From Opitutia bacterium UBA7876 (GTDB taxonomy: Bacteria > Verrucomicrobiota > Verrucomicrobiia > Opitutales > Seribacteraceae), in contig DLRY01000032.1 in the NCBI GenBank assembly GCA_002500665.1, positions 1 to 22,105 of the forward strand: a DNA stretch of 22,105 bases, in the 5' to 3' direction. The notes beneath the pieces are model-generated. The model searched no databases. It worked only from the letters and a program-made list of their open reading frames with translations, and was not told the origin of the DNA. Position numbers and translations under genes: made by a program. Positions 14,796 to 21,818 of this stretch are shown in pieces (position 1 is the first letter of the stretch; each line of letters starts with the position of its first letter).

Positions 14796-16137
14796 AGGTC
14801 TTGAGTGGTTCCGGGTCGATGATTCTGGCTTCGGAATCCTGCAGGGATTCCTCGAACCAAGATCTCGCTGCAGGGTCCCCATGGTGGAGAATTATAGTCT
14901 TTGGGCAAAGTTTTTCGGCGAGACGAAGAAGTTCTTCGCGGTCGGCGTGACCACTGAGATCGAATTGACGTATTCGCGCCCTGACCTTTTCACGCCACTG
15001 GATTGCCTCGAACTCAAAATCCTGCCCCGGTTGGGTGGTCAGCAGAGCTCCCCCCGGAGTCGACGGGTCGCAGTAGCCCACGAATAGGATTGAGTTGCGG
15101 TCATTGCCTAGCATCGAGGAAGCCAGTATATAGGAAGGGGTATGCTCGACCATCATGCCGCTGCTTACGAGATAGATGCCTTGCATGGCTAATTCGCGGC
15201 CGGGTTGGAGCTTTCTGGGCAAAGGTCTTGCCCCGATAAGCTTAAGGACCTTGCGACTGAACCGAAGGGTCTTGGAGTTTTTCGAGATTTCGTGAAAATG
15301 ATTCACCAGATCCATTCCCAGGCCCGAGCAAAAAACTGGAACCTTGGGGATGGCCTTGCGTCGAAATGCTTCTTCCAAGGTGACGAGCATTTCCTGCATT
15401 CTGCCTAGTGCAAAAACGGGGATGAGGGCCGATCCTCCCTTCCTGATTGTCTTGCCAATGGTGGCGATGAGGTCGACCACCTCGTTCTCTCTCTGCCGGG
15501 ATGGGTCACGGGCGGTGGCTCCTCTGGTCGTCTCCGTGACGAGGACGTCGACGGGTTCAAGGGGAGGCTTCGCCCCAGCCAGGGTCCGCTGGTCGTTGAA
15601 AAGAAGATCTCCGGTGAAGAATGAGCGCTCTTCCTTCGACTTAATGGTAAGGGAAGCTGCCCCTGCAACGTGTCCGGCGTGGTTGAGGGTCAACTCAAGG
15701 GACCGCCCTTCTTTTTCAATAGTCAGGGGGCTTTCCGAAGAGAGTGGCTTCATCCTCGAGTAAAGGGAAGACAGGTCACCTCTGCCATAGAGTGGGAGCT
15801 CGGGGATATTGAGCTCCCTTCTTTGCCTCTTCATTACGGAGATGCTGTTGGACAACATGCGGCGGGAGAGAACGGAGCTTCCGTAAGTGAGGAATACCGG
15901 AGCATCGGGATTCTGACGGGAGAGTAGCGGGAGACTGCCTAAATGATCGAGGTGACAATGAGTCAGAACGATGAAATCAAGGGAGTTTCTCTCGATTTCG
16001 CCATGCTTGGGAAGTGATTCCGACCCAGCGAACTTAGGGTGTAGACCGGAGTCTATCGCAAAGCGGAAGCCATTGCTTTCACAGAGGCAGCAGTTTGCCC
16101 CGATTCCGCCATGTGGGTTTAGATCGGTAAACCTCAT
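14785..16137 (-). CDS. MBL-fold beta-CASP ribonuclease, CPSF73/TTHA0252-like
   Basis: 450 residues with a metallo-beta-lactamase core, a beta-CASP insertion and a C-terminal RMMBL segment. Metal ligands are in THCHLDHLG (H60, H62, D64, H65), AGHVAGA (H156) and FTGDLLF (D177). Beta-CASP motif A is E202 in TETTRGA, motif B H397 in LSGHAD, and motif C H419 in LHHGD. The layout resembles Thermus TTHA0252 and the archaeal/eukaryal CPSF73 group rather than RNase J, so an RNA endo- and/or exonuclease is expected. Two departures: the beta-CASP segment usually reading YLDSPMA reads FCSGLGM at 269-275, and GSGM reads SSGMM. It overlaps apaG by ATGA (4 bases) and rph by 11 bases. Confidence 0.9.
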   Translation of the reverse strand: MRFTDLNPHGGIGANCCLCESNGFRFAIDSGLHPKFAGSESLPKHGEIERNSLDFIVLTHCHLDHLGSLPLLSRQNPDAPVFLTYGSSVLSRRMLSNSISVMKRQRRELNIPELPLYGRGDLSSLYSRMKPLSSESPLTIEKEGRSLELTLNHAGHVAGAASLTIKSKEERSFFTGDLLFNDQRTLAGAKPPLEPVDVLVTETTRGATARDPSRQRENEVVDLIATIGKTIRKGGSALIPVFALGRMQEMLVTLEEAFRRKAIPKVPVFCSGLGMDLVNHFHEISKNSKTLRFSRKVLKLIGARPLPRKLQPGRELAMQGIYLVSSGMMVEHTPSYILASSMLGNDRNSILFVGYCDPSTPGGALLTTQPGQDFEFEAIQWREKVRARIRQFDLSGHADREELLRLAEKLCPKTIILHHGDPAARSWFEESLQDSEARIIDPEPLKTYEI

Positions 16138-16544
16138 GAGAGTTGCTTCCCTTCAGGTTCGGCATCGGGAACGTCAAGCTGGAAGGGGGACATGGTTACG
16201 TGAATCTTGTTCTCGAATTCATCGAAACCATGAAAGGAACCGGATGCAGTGGCGGAAAGGTGGGTCACGTGATAACTGTTGTAGGTAAAGGTCTCCCCCG
16301 GTTCGATGGTCGGTGTTTCACCTACGATTTTTTCTCCTTCCACGACAGTGGTCGTGCCGTCGCTGTTGGAGAGTATCCACTTGCGGCCCAGGAGAGTTAC
16401 GGAGCGGTCACTTAGGTTGCTGATGCTAATGAAATAGATGAAGGCATGGAGGTGGGTGCCCTTGACGGTCGATTTTTCCTTGTGATGAACGAGCTTGTCG
16501 AGCGATGCGTTTAGTCCATTCAGTTCTATGCTGTTTTCGTTCAC
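16134..16544 (-). CDS. apaG: ApaG/DUF525 domain protein
   Basis: 136 residues forming one ApaG-type beta-sandwich: YFISISNLSDRSVTLLGRKW at 37-56, IVGETPTIEPGETFTYNSYH at 73-92, SGSFHG near 100-105 and IHVTMSPFQLDVP at the end match the family blocks. ApaG function in bacteria is unsettled; it was linked to cobalt resistance and diadenosine-polyphosphate metabolism through its neighbour apaH in enterics, which is absent here. The start is taken as GTG at 16544, without a clear ribosome site. Its TGA overlaps the beta-CASP ATG as ATGA, which implies coupling with the nuclease and is a new context for ApaG as far as I can tell. Confidence 0.9.
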   Translation of the reverse strand: MNENSIELNGLNASLDKLVHHKEKSTVKGTHLHAFIYFISISNLSDRSVTLLGRKWILSNSDGTTTVVEGEKIVGETPTIEPGETFTYNSYHVTHLSATASGSFHGFDEFENKIHVTMSPFQLDVPDAEPEGKQLS

Positions 16545-16678
16545 GAGGTTGGTATCTATATGGAGAGGTACAATAGCGTGGAAGAGGAAAAGACCAATTC
16601 TTTTCGCAGAAATTGAAAAAAGTTAGTACAAAGGATGAAAACGCTTGCTCACATGGCTTGGGGAAACAGAAGTGGGGT
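16545..16678. other. divergent spacer between apaG and purH
   Basis: This 134-base region must hold the start signals of both the apaG-nuclease-rph unit and purH. Only weak promoter-like words were found (a minus-strand TATAGAT near 16552 and a plus-strand TTGAAA at 16613), none with a good partner at 16-18 bases. No riboswitch-like fold was recognised. Confidence 0.3.
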
Positions 16679-18229
16679 ATGGAAAAATTCGCTCTCTTAT
16701 CGGTAAGTGACAAAACGGGAATCGTGCCTTTCGCAAAGGCCTTGGCAGAGGAAATCGGATTCACGCTTCTTTCTACGGGCGGGACCGCAAGCCTGCTAAG
16801 GGAAAACGGCATTCCCGTACTTGACGTGAGCGAGCACACGGGATTCCCCGAGATGATGGACGGACGCGTGAAGACGCTTCACCCGAAGGTTCACGGTGGA
16901 CTGCTCTGCCTGAGGGACGAGGAGACTCACCTTGAAGCAGCTCGGGACAATGGCATCAAGATGATCGACTTGGTGGTGGTCAACCTTTACCCCTTCGAGG
17001 AGACTGTAGCCAGGCCGACCGTATCCTTTGGAGAAGCTATTGAGCAAATAGACATCGGAGGCCCATCCATGTTGCGTAGCGCTGCAAAGAATCATCGCGA
17101 CGTGGCGGTAGTCTGCGACCCCTCGGACTACGAGGGCGTGCTTTGCGCAATAAAAGGAGATTCCGATTGGGCTGAACTTAGAAAAGAATTGGCCCTTAAG
17201 GTATTCCAGCGAACTTCAGCCTACGACGAAGCAATTGCCTCCTACCTTGAGTCTCAATCGCAAACGGAACCCGACCTGAACGACATCTCGGGCTTCCCTG
17301 AAATCCTTTCGGTCGAGTCTAGGAAATCCATGAGCCTAAGGTATGGAGAGAACCCACATCAGCAAGCCGCACTCTATGGGGAATTTCTCGATTATTTCGA
17401 TCAACTCCAAGGAAAAGAGCTTAGTTACAATAACATCCTGGATATTTCTTCGGCCGCTTATCTCATTGGGGAGTTCGAAAGACCTACCGTGGCTATCCTC
17501 AAGCATACCAACCCCTGTGGGGTCGCCAGTGCGGACGACTTGGACCAAGCTTGGGACATGGCTTTCGATACCGATAGGCAAGCCCCTTTTGGCGGGATCA
17601 TCGTGGTCAACAACACCATGGACTTAAGCCTCGCTCAAAAGATTGGAGAAATCTTCTGCGAGGTCATCATTGCCCCCGGTTTTACGGACGAGGCCTTGGA
17701 AGCCTTCGGCCGCAAGAAGAACCTGAGGCTTCTCGTGTCCAAGTCGGGCTTCGGGGCCGAGACCCTGCGTGAATATAAGACCGTCCCCGGAGGCTACCTA
17801 GCCCAAGATCGTGACCAGAAACGCATAAACCCAAAACTTTTTGAGGTCGTAACGGAACGTCAACCAACCGACGTGGAGTGGCGATCTATGATCTTTGGCT
17901 GGCGTGTAGTGCGGCACGTCAAAAGCAATGCCATCGTCTATGCAGGCGATGAAAGAACCTTGGGGGTTGGCGCGGGCCAGATGTCGAGAGTTGACAGTTC
18001 TAGGATCGCAGTCTGGAAGGCCGGCGAAGCGAATCTTTCCCTAGATGGAGCCTCAGTTGCCTCGGATGCGTTTTTCCCGTTTCCGGATGGACTTCTAGCT
18101 GCAGCCGATGCAGGTGCTACCGCTGCGATACAACCTGGAGGGAGTGTTCGCGATGACGATGTCGTGGCCGCTGCCAATGACAGGGATATGGCGATGGTGT
18201 TCACCAAGTCTCGTCACTTCAAGCATTAG
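16679..18229 (+). CDS. purH: bifunctional AICAR transformylase / IMP cyclohydrolase
   Basis: Catalyses the last two steps of purine synthesis, AICAR plus 10-formyl-THF to FAICAR and then closure to IMP. Starting at the ATG at 16679 (MEKFALLSVSDKTG) gives 516 residues, normal for the family; the frame extends upstream to a TTG at 16613 but the added 22 residues are not family-like. The N-terminal cyclohydrolase domain is MGS-like (STGGTASLL, GFPEMMDGRVKTLHPKVHGG). The transformylase domain shows SLRYGENPHQQAA, K275-H276 in AILKHTNPCGVA (catalytic pair) and QAPFGGI. A purine-rich AGTGGGG lies just before the ATG, closer than optimal. It is transcribed alone, divergent from apaG. Confidence 0.98.
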   Translation: MEKFALLSVSDKTGIVPFAKALAEEIGFTLLSTGGTASLLRENGIPVLDVSEHTGFPEMMDGRVKTLHPKVHGGLLCLRDEETHLEAARDNGIKMIDLVVVNLYPFEETVARPTVSFGEAIEQIDIGGPSMLRSAAKNHRDVAVVCDPSDYEGVLCAIKGDSDWAELRKELALKVFQRTSAYDEAIASYLESQSQTEPDLNDISGFPEILSVESRKSMSLRYGENPHQQAALYGEFLDYFDQLQGKELSYNNILDISSAAYLIGEFERPTVAILKHTNPCGVASADDLDQAWDMAFDTDRQAPFGGIIVVNNTMDLSLAQKIGEIFCEVIIAPGFTDEALEAFGRKKNLRLLVSKSGFGAETLREYKTVPGGYLAQDRDQKRINPKLFEVVTERQPTDVEWRSMIFGWRVVRHVKSNAIVYAGDERTLGVGAGQMSRVDSSRIAVWKAGEANLSLDGASVASDAFFPFPDGLLAAADAGATAAIQPGGSVRDDDVVAAANDRDMAMVFTKSRHFKH

Positions 18230-18316
18230 TTGATCGAAGGGTATCACTTTCCGTTTTGCCATGTGCATGAATGGTTTGGTTTGCTTTTTCAATGATACGG
18301 CCTTTCTTTTTAAGCC

Positions 18317-19105
18317 ATGAAGAGATTACTATTTTTCAGAGGTGTTTTGCTCCTGGTCTTCTCCCTTTTCGGGACAGGTTGCGGGACGGCCATGCTCTCC
18401 GACGAGTACTTGGCCAACAAGGCCAAGGGCCAATTCGCTCAAATGAAGAAAGCGGAGAAGATTTCCAGCAATGCTTCCCACAAAGCGATGGTGAATCGTA
18501 TCGGCAAGCGCATCTCAGGGGTGGCTCAGGTCGACCTGCCCGGAACCGAGTGGGAGTTTGTAGTCTTTGACAAAAAGAACCCCAACGCTTTTGCCATGCC
18601 CGGAGGAAAGGTGGGGGTGCACAGTGGCTTGATCGACCTTGCAAAGGGCGATGAAGACGAGGTCGCCGCCGTAATCGGCCACGAGATCGCGCATGTGGCC
18701 TTGCGCCATAGCAACAAGAGAATGTCCCAGGCCATCACCATCGGATTGGGCGGTGTCATCCTTGACGTTGCCATGAGGGACAAGAGCGATTCTGATCGAA
18801 TGCTGGCAAAGGGCGCTTATGGCGTGGGCACGGCAGTTGGCCTGGCGCTACCTTACTCCCGGACGCATGAGCGGGAGGCGGACCATCGCGGCATTCTCTA
18901 TGCCGCCATGGCTGGGTATGATCCGCGAGCGGCTATCTCTTTCTGGAAGAAAATGCAGAAGGCAGGGGGAGGCAAGATGCCCGAGTTTCTCTCTACGCAC
19001 CCTGATTCCGGCAAACGAATCGAGTTTCTGCAATCGCATATGGATCATGCCCTCGCTCTTTACCGCCAAACAAAGGCAGCTAGGGGAGAGAAGCCCAATC
19101 CATGA
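18317..19105 (+). CDS. M48-family zinc metalloprotease, lipoprotein
   Basis: 262 residues beginning with a signal peptide (MKRLLFFRGVLLLVFSLFGTGC) whose cysteine C22 looks like a lipidation site, though the preceding GTG is a relaxed lipobox. The protease domain has HEIAH (H122, E123, H126) and the third zinc ligand E185 in EREAD, the ExxxD pattern of M48. ALPYSRTHEREADHRG and LSTHPDSGKRIEFL are typical of the Oma1/BepA-like/LoiP-like group in the periplasm, which degrade or monitor misfolded envelope proteins. There is no TPR domain, unlike BepA. Its TGA overlaps the M20 start as ATGA. The spacer from purH (87 bases) shows no clear terminator or promoter. Confidence 0.93.
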   Translation: MKRLLFFRGVLLLVFSLFGTGCGTAMLSDEYLANKAKGQFAQMKKAEKISSNASHKAMVNRIGKRISGVAQVDLPGTEWEFVVFDKKNPNAFAMPGGKVGVHSGLIDLAKGDEDEVAAVIGHEIAHVALRHSNKRMSQAITIGLGGVILDVAMRDKSDSDRMLAKGAYGVGTAVGLALPYSRTHEREADHRGILYAAMAGYDPRAAISFWKKMQKAGGGKMPEFLSTHPDSGKRIEFLQSHMDHALALYRQTKAARGEKPNP

Positions 19106-20478
19106 CTGTTATCCTTGACGACCCTGTTCGGGCTCTGGCCGATTACGTATCTCACGACAGCGTGTCGGCAGACTCCTGCTTCGCATCTGGCGTAGCGGCG
19201 GCGAGAGATTTCGCTTGCGAACGGTTGCGGGAACTGGGTTTTACGGTAGAGATCGTAAAGACCCCCATCAATCCGGTTGTCCTGGCTACCAGGGGTGACC
19301 CCAGTTGGCCTCATTTGGTTATCTATGGGCACTACGACGTGCAGCCTCCTGATCCCCTTGATTTGTGGGTGAGTGATCCTTTTGAGGCTACTGTCCGTGA
19401 CGGCAGGCTCTATGGGCGTGGAGCAGCCGACAACAAGGGCCCGCAGATCGTACACATGACTGCCTTGCACCGCGTATTGAAGGAAAACCCCGACTTGCCA
19501 TTGCGAATAACCTACCTAATTGAAGGCGAGGAGGAAATTGGAAGCCCGAGCTTCCGTGGTTTTCTCGAGGAGCGAAAGGATTCCCTCCTGGGTGAGCTTT
19601 TACTGGTCTCGGATACGGGAAGCCCGGGGCCCGATCAGTTGGTGGTTACCACTGGCTTGAGAGGTTTGACGGCCCTCGAAGTCAAACTTTTCGGGCCTCG
19701 ACAGGATCTTCATTCGGGCGTCCATGGAGGGGCCTTACTTAACCCGCTTCAGGCCTTGATGAAGATAGGGTCTAGCCTTCATGACGACGAGGGCAGAGTG
19801 ACCGTCCCCGGTTTTTACGACGCCGTCGTAGCCCCTGAGCAATGGGAGCGTGAGGAATTAAGCCGACTGCCCTTGACGGAAGATAAATACGCCGAGTTCC
19901 TGGGTATTGATGAATTCTCACCTCCTCCGGGTTATTCCCCGCTTGAGGCCATCCGTTTTTGCCCAACCTTGGAATTCAATGGAGTAGGCGGGGGCTACCA
20001 GGGAGAAGGCTCGAAAACGGTAATTCCGGCGGAGGCTTTTGCCAAAATTACCTGCAGACTCGTTCCCAATCAAAGCTCTGAGGATATCGCGAACAAGGTC
20101 AAGGCAGCCGTCGAGCAATTCTGTCCCTCTGCAATCCGCTGTGAGGTTTTCGTCAAGGGCGGTGGGGATCCCTATGTTGTGATTCCGCCGGGAAAACCGG
20201 GTTCATCAGGAAGTGAACCCCACTTGATGAAAAAGGCCTTCGACGTGGCGGAGGGGTGCATTGAGGGTTCTTTCGGAACCAAACCCATCTATTTACGTGA
20301 GGGTGGCAGTATACCAATTATACGAGACCTCAAGGAGGTAGCTGGTTTGGAGTCCTTGATGATTGGCTTATTTACCAATGAGGATAATCTTCACTCTCCT
20401 AACGAGAGTTTCGACTTGGAAATCATGGAGAAGGCTATCTCCACCTTCGAAGCCTTTTTTAAGCAACTCGCAACCTGA
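19102..20478 (+). CDS. M20-family dipeptidase/deacylase
   Basis: A 458-residue zinc aminoacylase/carnosinase-type peptidase. Metal and catalytic residues are visible: H77 and D79 in GHYDVQP, D110 in AADNKG, E144/E145 in EGEEEIGS, D171 in VSDTG and H431 in EDNLHSPNE. The dimerisation lid domain is present between about residues 185 and 370 (LHSGVHGG, residues 203-210, provides a second-subunit histidine in relatives). No signal peptide is seen, so it is cytoplasmic, unlike its coupled neighbour. It cleaves dipeptides or N-acylated amino acids; the substrate cannot be set. The ATGA overlap with the M48 gene implies co-translation, perhaps finishing peptides that reach the cytoplasm. It is convergent with the Pal genes, 49 bases apart. 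Confidence 0.95.
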   Translation: MTVILDDPVRALADYVSHDSVSADSCFASGVAAARDFACERLRELGFTVEIVKTPINPVVLATRGDPSWPHLVIYGHYDVQPPDPLDLWVSDPFEATVRDGRLYGRGAADNKGPQIVHMTALHRVLKENPDLPLRITYLIEGEEEIGSPSFRGFLEERKDSLLGELLLVSDTGSPGPDQLVVTTGLRGLTALEVKLFGPRQDLHSGVHGGALLNPLQALMKIGSSLHDDEGRVTVPGFYDAVVAPEQWEREELSRLPLTEDKYAEFLGIDEFSPPPGYSPLEAIRFCPTLEFNGVGGGYQGEGSKTVIPAEAFAKITCRLVPNQSSEDIANKVKAAVEQFCPSAIRCEVFVKGGGDPYVVIPPGKPGSSGSEPHLMKKAFDVAEGCIEGSFGTKPIYLREGGSIPIIRDLKEVAGLESLMIGLFTNEDNLHSPNESFDLEIMEKAISTFEAFFKQLAT

Positions 20479-20527
20479 GCTTGGCTACCTGGAGAGGGAG
20501 GAGTGCGGGGGTTGGAGTTATTGAGGA

Positions 20528-21118
20528 TTAGCTTCCCTTTGTGACTACGAAGGATGCCCTTCGGTCGAGGCGCGCTTGGGTCGAGTCCGCATTTGGGATG
20601 GCGGTTTCGTCCCCTATGGAGACCGTTTCAATACGCTCCGAGTCGCTTCCCAGTTCAATCAGGTAATTCCTTACTGTGGCGGCCCTCCTGTCTCCAAGCG
20701 ATTTGTTGTATTCGGGGGTTCCCTTCCAGTCGCAATAGCCTTCGATCAAGAGACGAGCTTTTGGATTTTCCTTCATGAAGGTTGAAATTTCCCGAAGCTT
20801 GGGGCGTTCCTCAGCGGTAAGGTTATACTGGTCGAAACCGAAATGGACCGGATCGAAGGGGCGGATAGTATTGAGAGGGTCGGAAAAACCTTCCAATGCG
20901 CCGTCTCTCTGCTGCAGGAGGTCCGGGTCCTCAAGGTTCCCCACCAACGGAGATCCTGTGTCGGCAAATTCATCACCTTGGTTGAACCCACTGAGCCCAG
21001 ATTCGGAAGAACCTTCCGAATTTCGGTTGAGGGTTGTCTCGGGACCATTTTTCTTTGCGCAACCGCCAAGAAGAAGAGCAAAAACGAAGAGGAGGGAAGT
21101 GGATCGTGTAATTATCAT
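20528..21118 (-). CDS. Pal/OmpA-like peptidoglycan-associated lipoprotein, second copy
   Basis: 196 residues. A lipoprotein signal peptide ends at C20 (LLLGGC). A Gly/Ser/acidic linker (21-88) leads to an OmpA-like domain (about 92-196) with GFDQYNL, IEGYCDWKGTPEYN and SLGDRRA. D130 and R145, 15 apart, match the Pal Asp/Arg pair that binds diaminopimelate in peptidoglycan, so binding is expected to be intact. The usual GHxDERGT reads GYCDWKGT. It starts 2 bases after the stop of its paralog and its ribosome site falls inside that gene's end (AGGG about 11 bases upstream). No tolB or other tol gene is adjacent. Confidence 0.92.
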   Translation of the reverse strand: MIITRSTSLLFVFALLLGGCAKKNGPETTLNRNSEGSSESGLSGFNQGDEFADTGSPLVGNLEDPDLLQQRDGALEGFSDPLNTIRPFDPVHFGFDQYNLTAEERPKLREISTFMKENPKARLLIEGYCDWKGTPEYNKSLGDRRAATVRNYLIELGSDSERIETVSIGDETAIPNADSTQARLDRRASFVVTKGS

Positions 21119-21120
21119 GA

Positions 21121-21720
21121 CTAGGAATCCCTGCGGACGAGGAGTTGAGCCTTTCTTTCCAGTCCGGCGGTAGTCGGGTCGGCATCCGGGGTGGCGAATT
21201 CGTCACCCATGGAAAGGATGTCTATGCGGGAGCCATCCACGCCAAGATCAACGAGGTAGTCCCGGACGCTGGTCGCTCTTCTGTCGCCTAGCGATTTGTT
21301 GTAGGCGGGCGTGCCTTTCCAGTCGCAATAGCCTTCCACTAGGATCTTGGCTCCGGGGTTGTCGGTGAGAAAGGAGGCCACTTCCTGTAGCTTACTTCTT
21401 TCTTCGGCACCGATATTGTACTGGTCGAAACCGAAGAAGATGGGCTCAAAGGGTCTCTGGGCGCCTGCGAGGGTATCTGCGTCCCAGTAGGAGCCCTGCG
21501 GGAGAAGTCCGTCTTCTCCGTCCAAGCCGGTTATGGTGGCGCCGAGGGGAGAGGTCTCGCCGTCGAGTCCGGCAAGTTCATTCGGATCCCCTACGAAGTT
21601 TCCCCTGTCCGTGCCCTTGATTAAGGCCGTGTCATCCGGAGAGAGATCCTTATTCTTTGAGCAACTGCTGAAAAACGCGACAAATGCCAGCGCCGTTCCC
21701 ATCCACAATGATTTTTTCAT
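21121..21720 (-). CDS. Pal/OmpA-like peptidoglycan-associated lipoprotein, first copy
   Basis: 199 residues. The signal peptide ends at C20 (AFFSSC). A 70-residue Gly/Asp-rich linker with repeated GLDGE words (51-55, 65-69) precedes the OmpA-like domain from about 92. D133 and R148 are the expected diaminopimelate-binding pair. In the core of the domain, 38 of 53 residues match the downstream copy by my hand count, while the linkers do not align, so this is a tandem duplication with diverged linkers. The ribosome site CGGGA lies 8-9 bases before the ATG. A perfect inverted repeat sits 26 bases upstream. It would anchor the outer membrane to the cell wall. Confidence 0.92.
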   Translation of the reverse strand: MKKSLWMGTALAFVAFFSSCSKNKDLSPDDTALIKGTDRGNFVGDPNELAGLDGETSPLGATITGLDGEDGLLPQGSYWDADTLAGAQRPFEPIFFGFDQYNIGAEERSKLQEVASFLTDNPGAKILVEGYCDWKGTPAYNKSLGDRRATSVRDYLVDLGVDGSRIDILSMGDEFATPDADPTTAGLERKAQLLVRRDS

Positions 21721-21745
21721 AATGTTATTCCCGCTTTGTGATGAA

Positions 21746-21767
21746 GATCAAAATTCCCAATTTGATC
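21746..21767. repeat. inverted repeat GATCAAA-N8-TTTGATC
   Basis: GATCAAA (21746-21752) and TTTGATC (21761-21767) are a perfect 7-base inverted repeat around an 8-base AT-rich centre. It lies in the 98-base divergent spacer between the first pal gene and the CbiX-like gene, 26 bases from the pal ATG. It could be an operator or a hairpin in the pal leader. It is not followed by a T run in the sense of any upstream gene's end, so it is not a terminator. Confidence 0.5.
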
Positions 21768-21818
21768 GATTTTTAATATTTTCTTGCGCGTGTGGACAGG
21801 CTCGTCAATGGGAAAAGC

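Noticed and set aside
16613..16678. N-terminal extension of PurH from a TTG at 16613
   Set aside because: The added 22 residues are not family-like, and the ATG at 16679 gives the normal N-terminus and length.
21746..21767. FNR/CRP-type site in the inverted repeat
   Set aside because: The half-sites read ATCAA then TTGAT, the reverse order of TTGAT-N4-ATCAA, with the wrong spacing.
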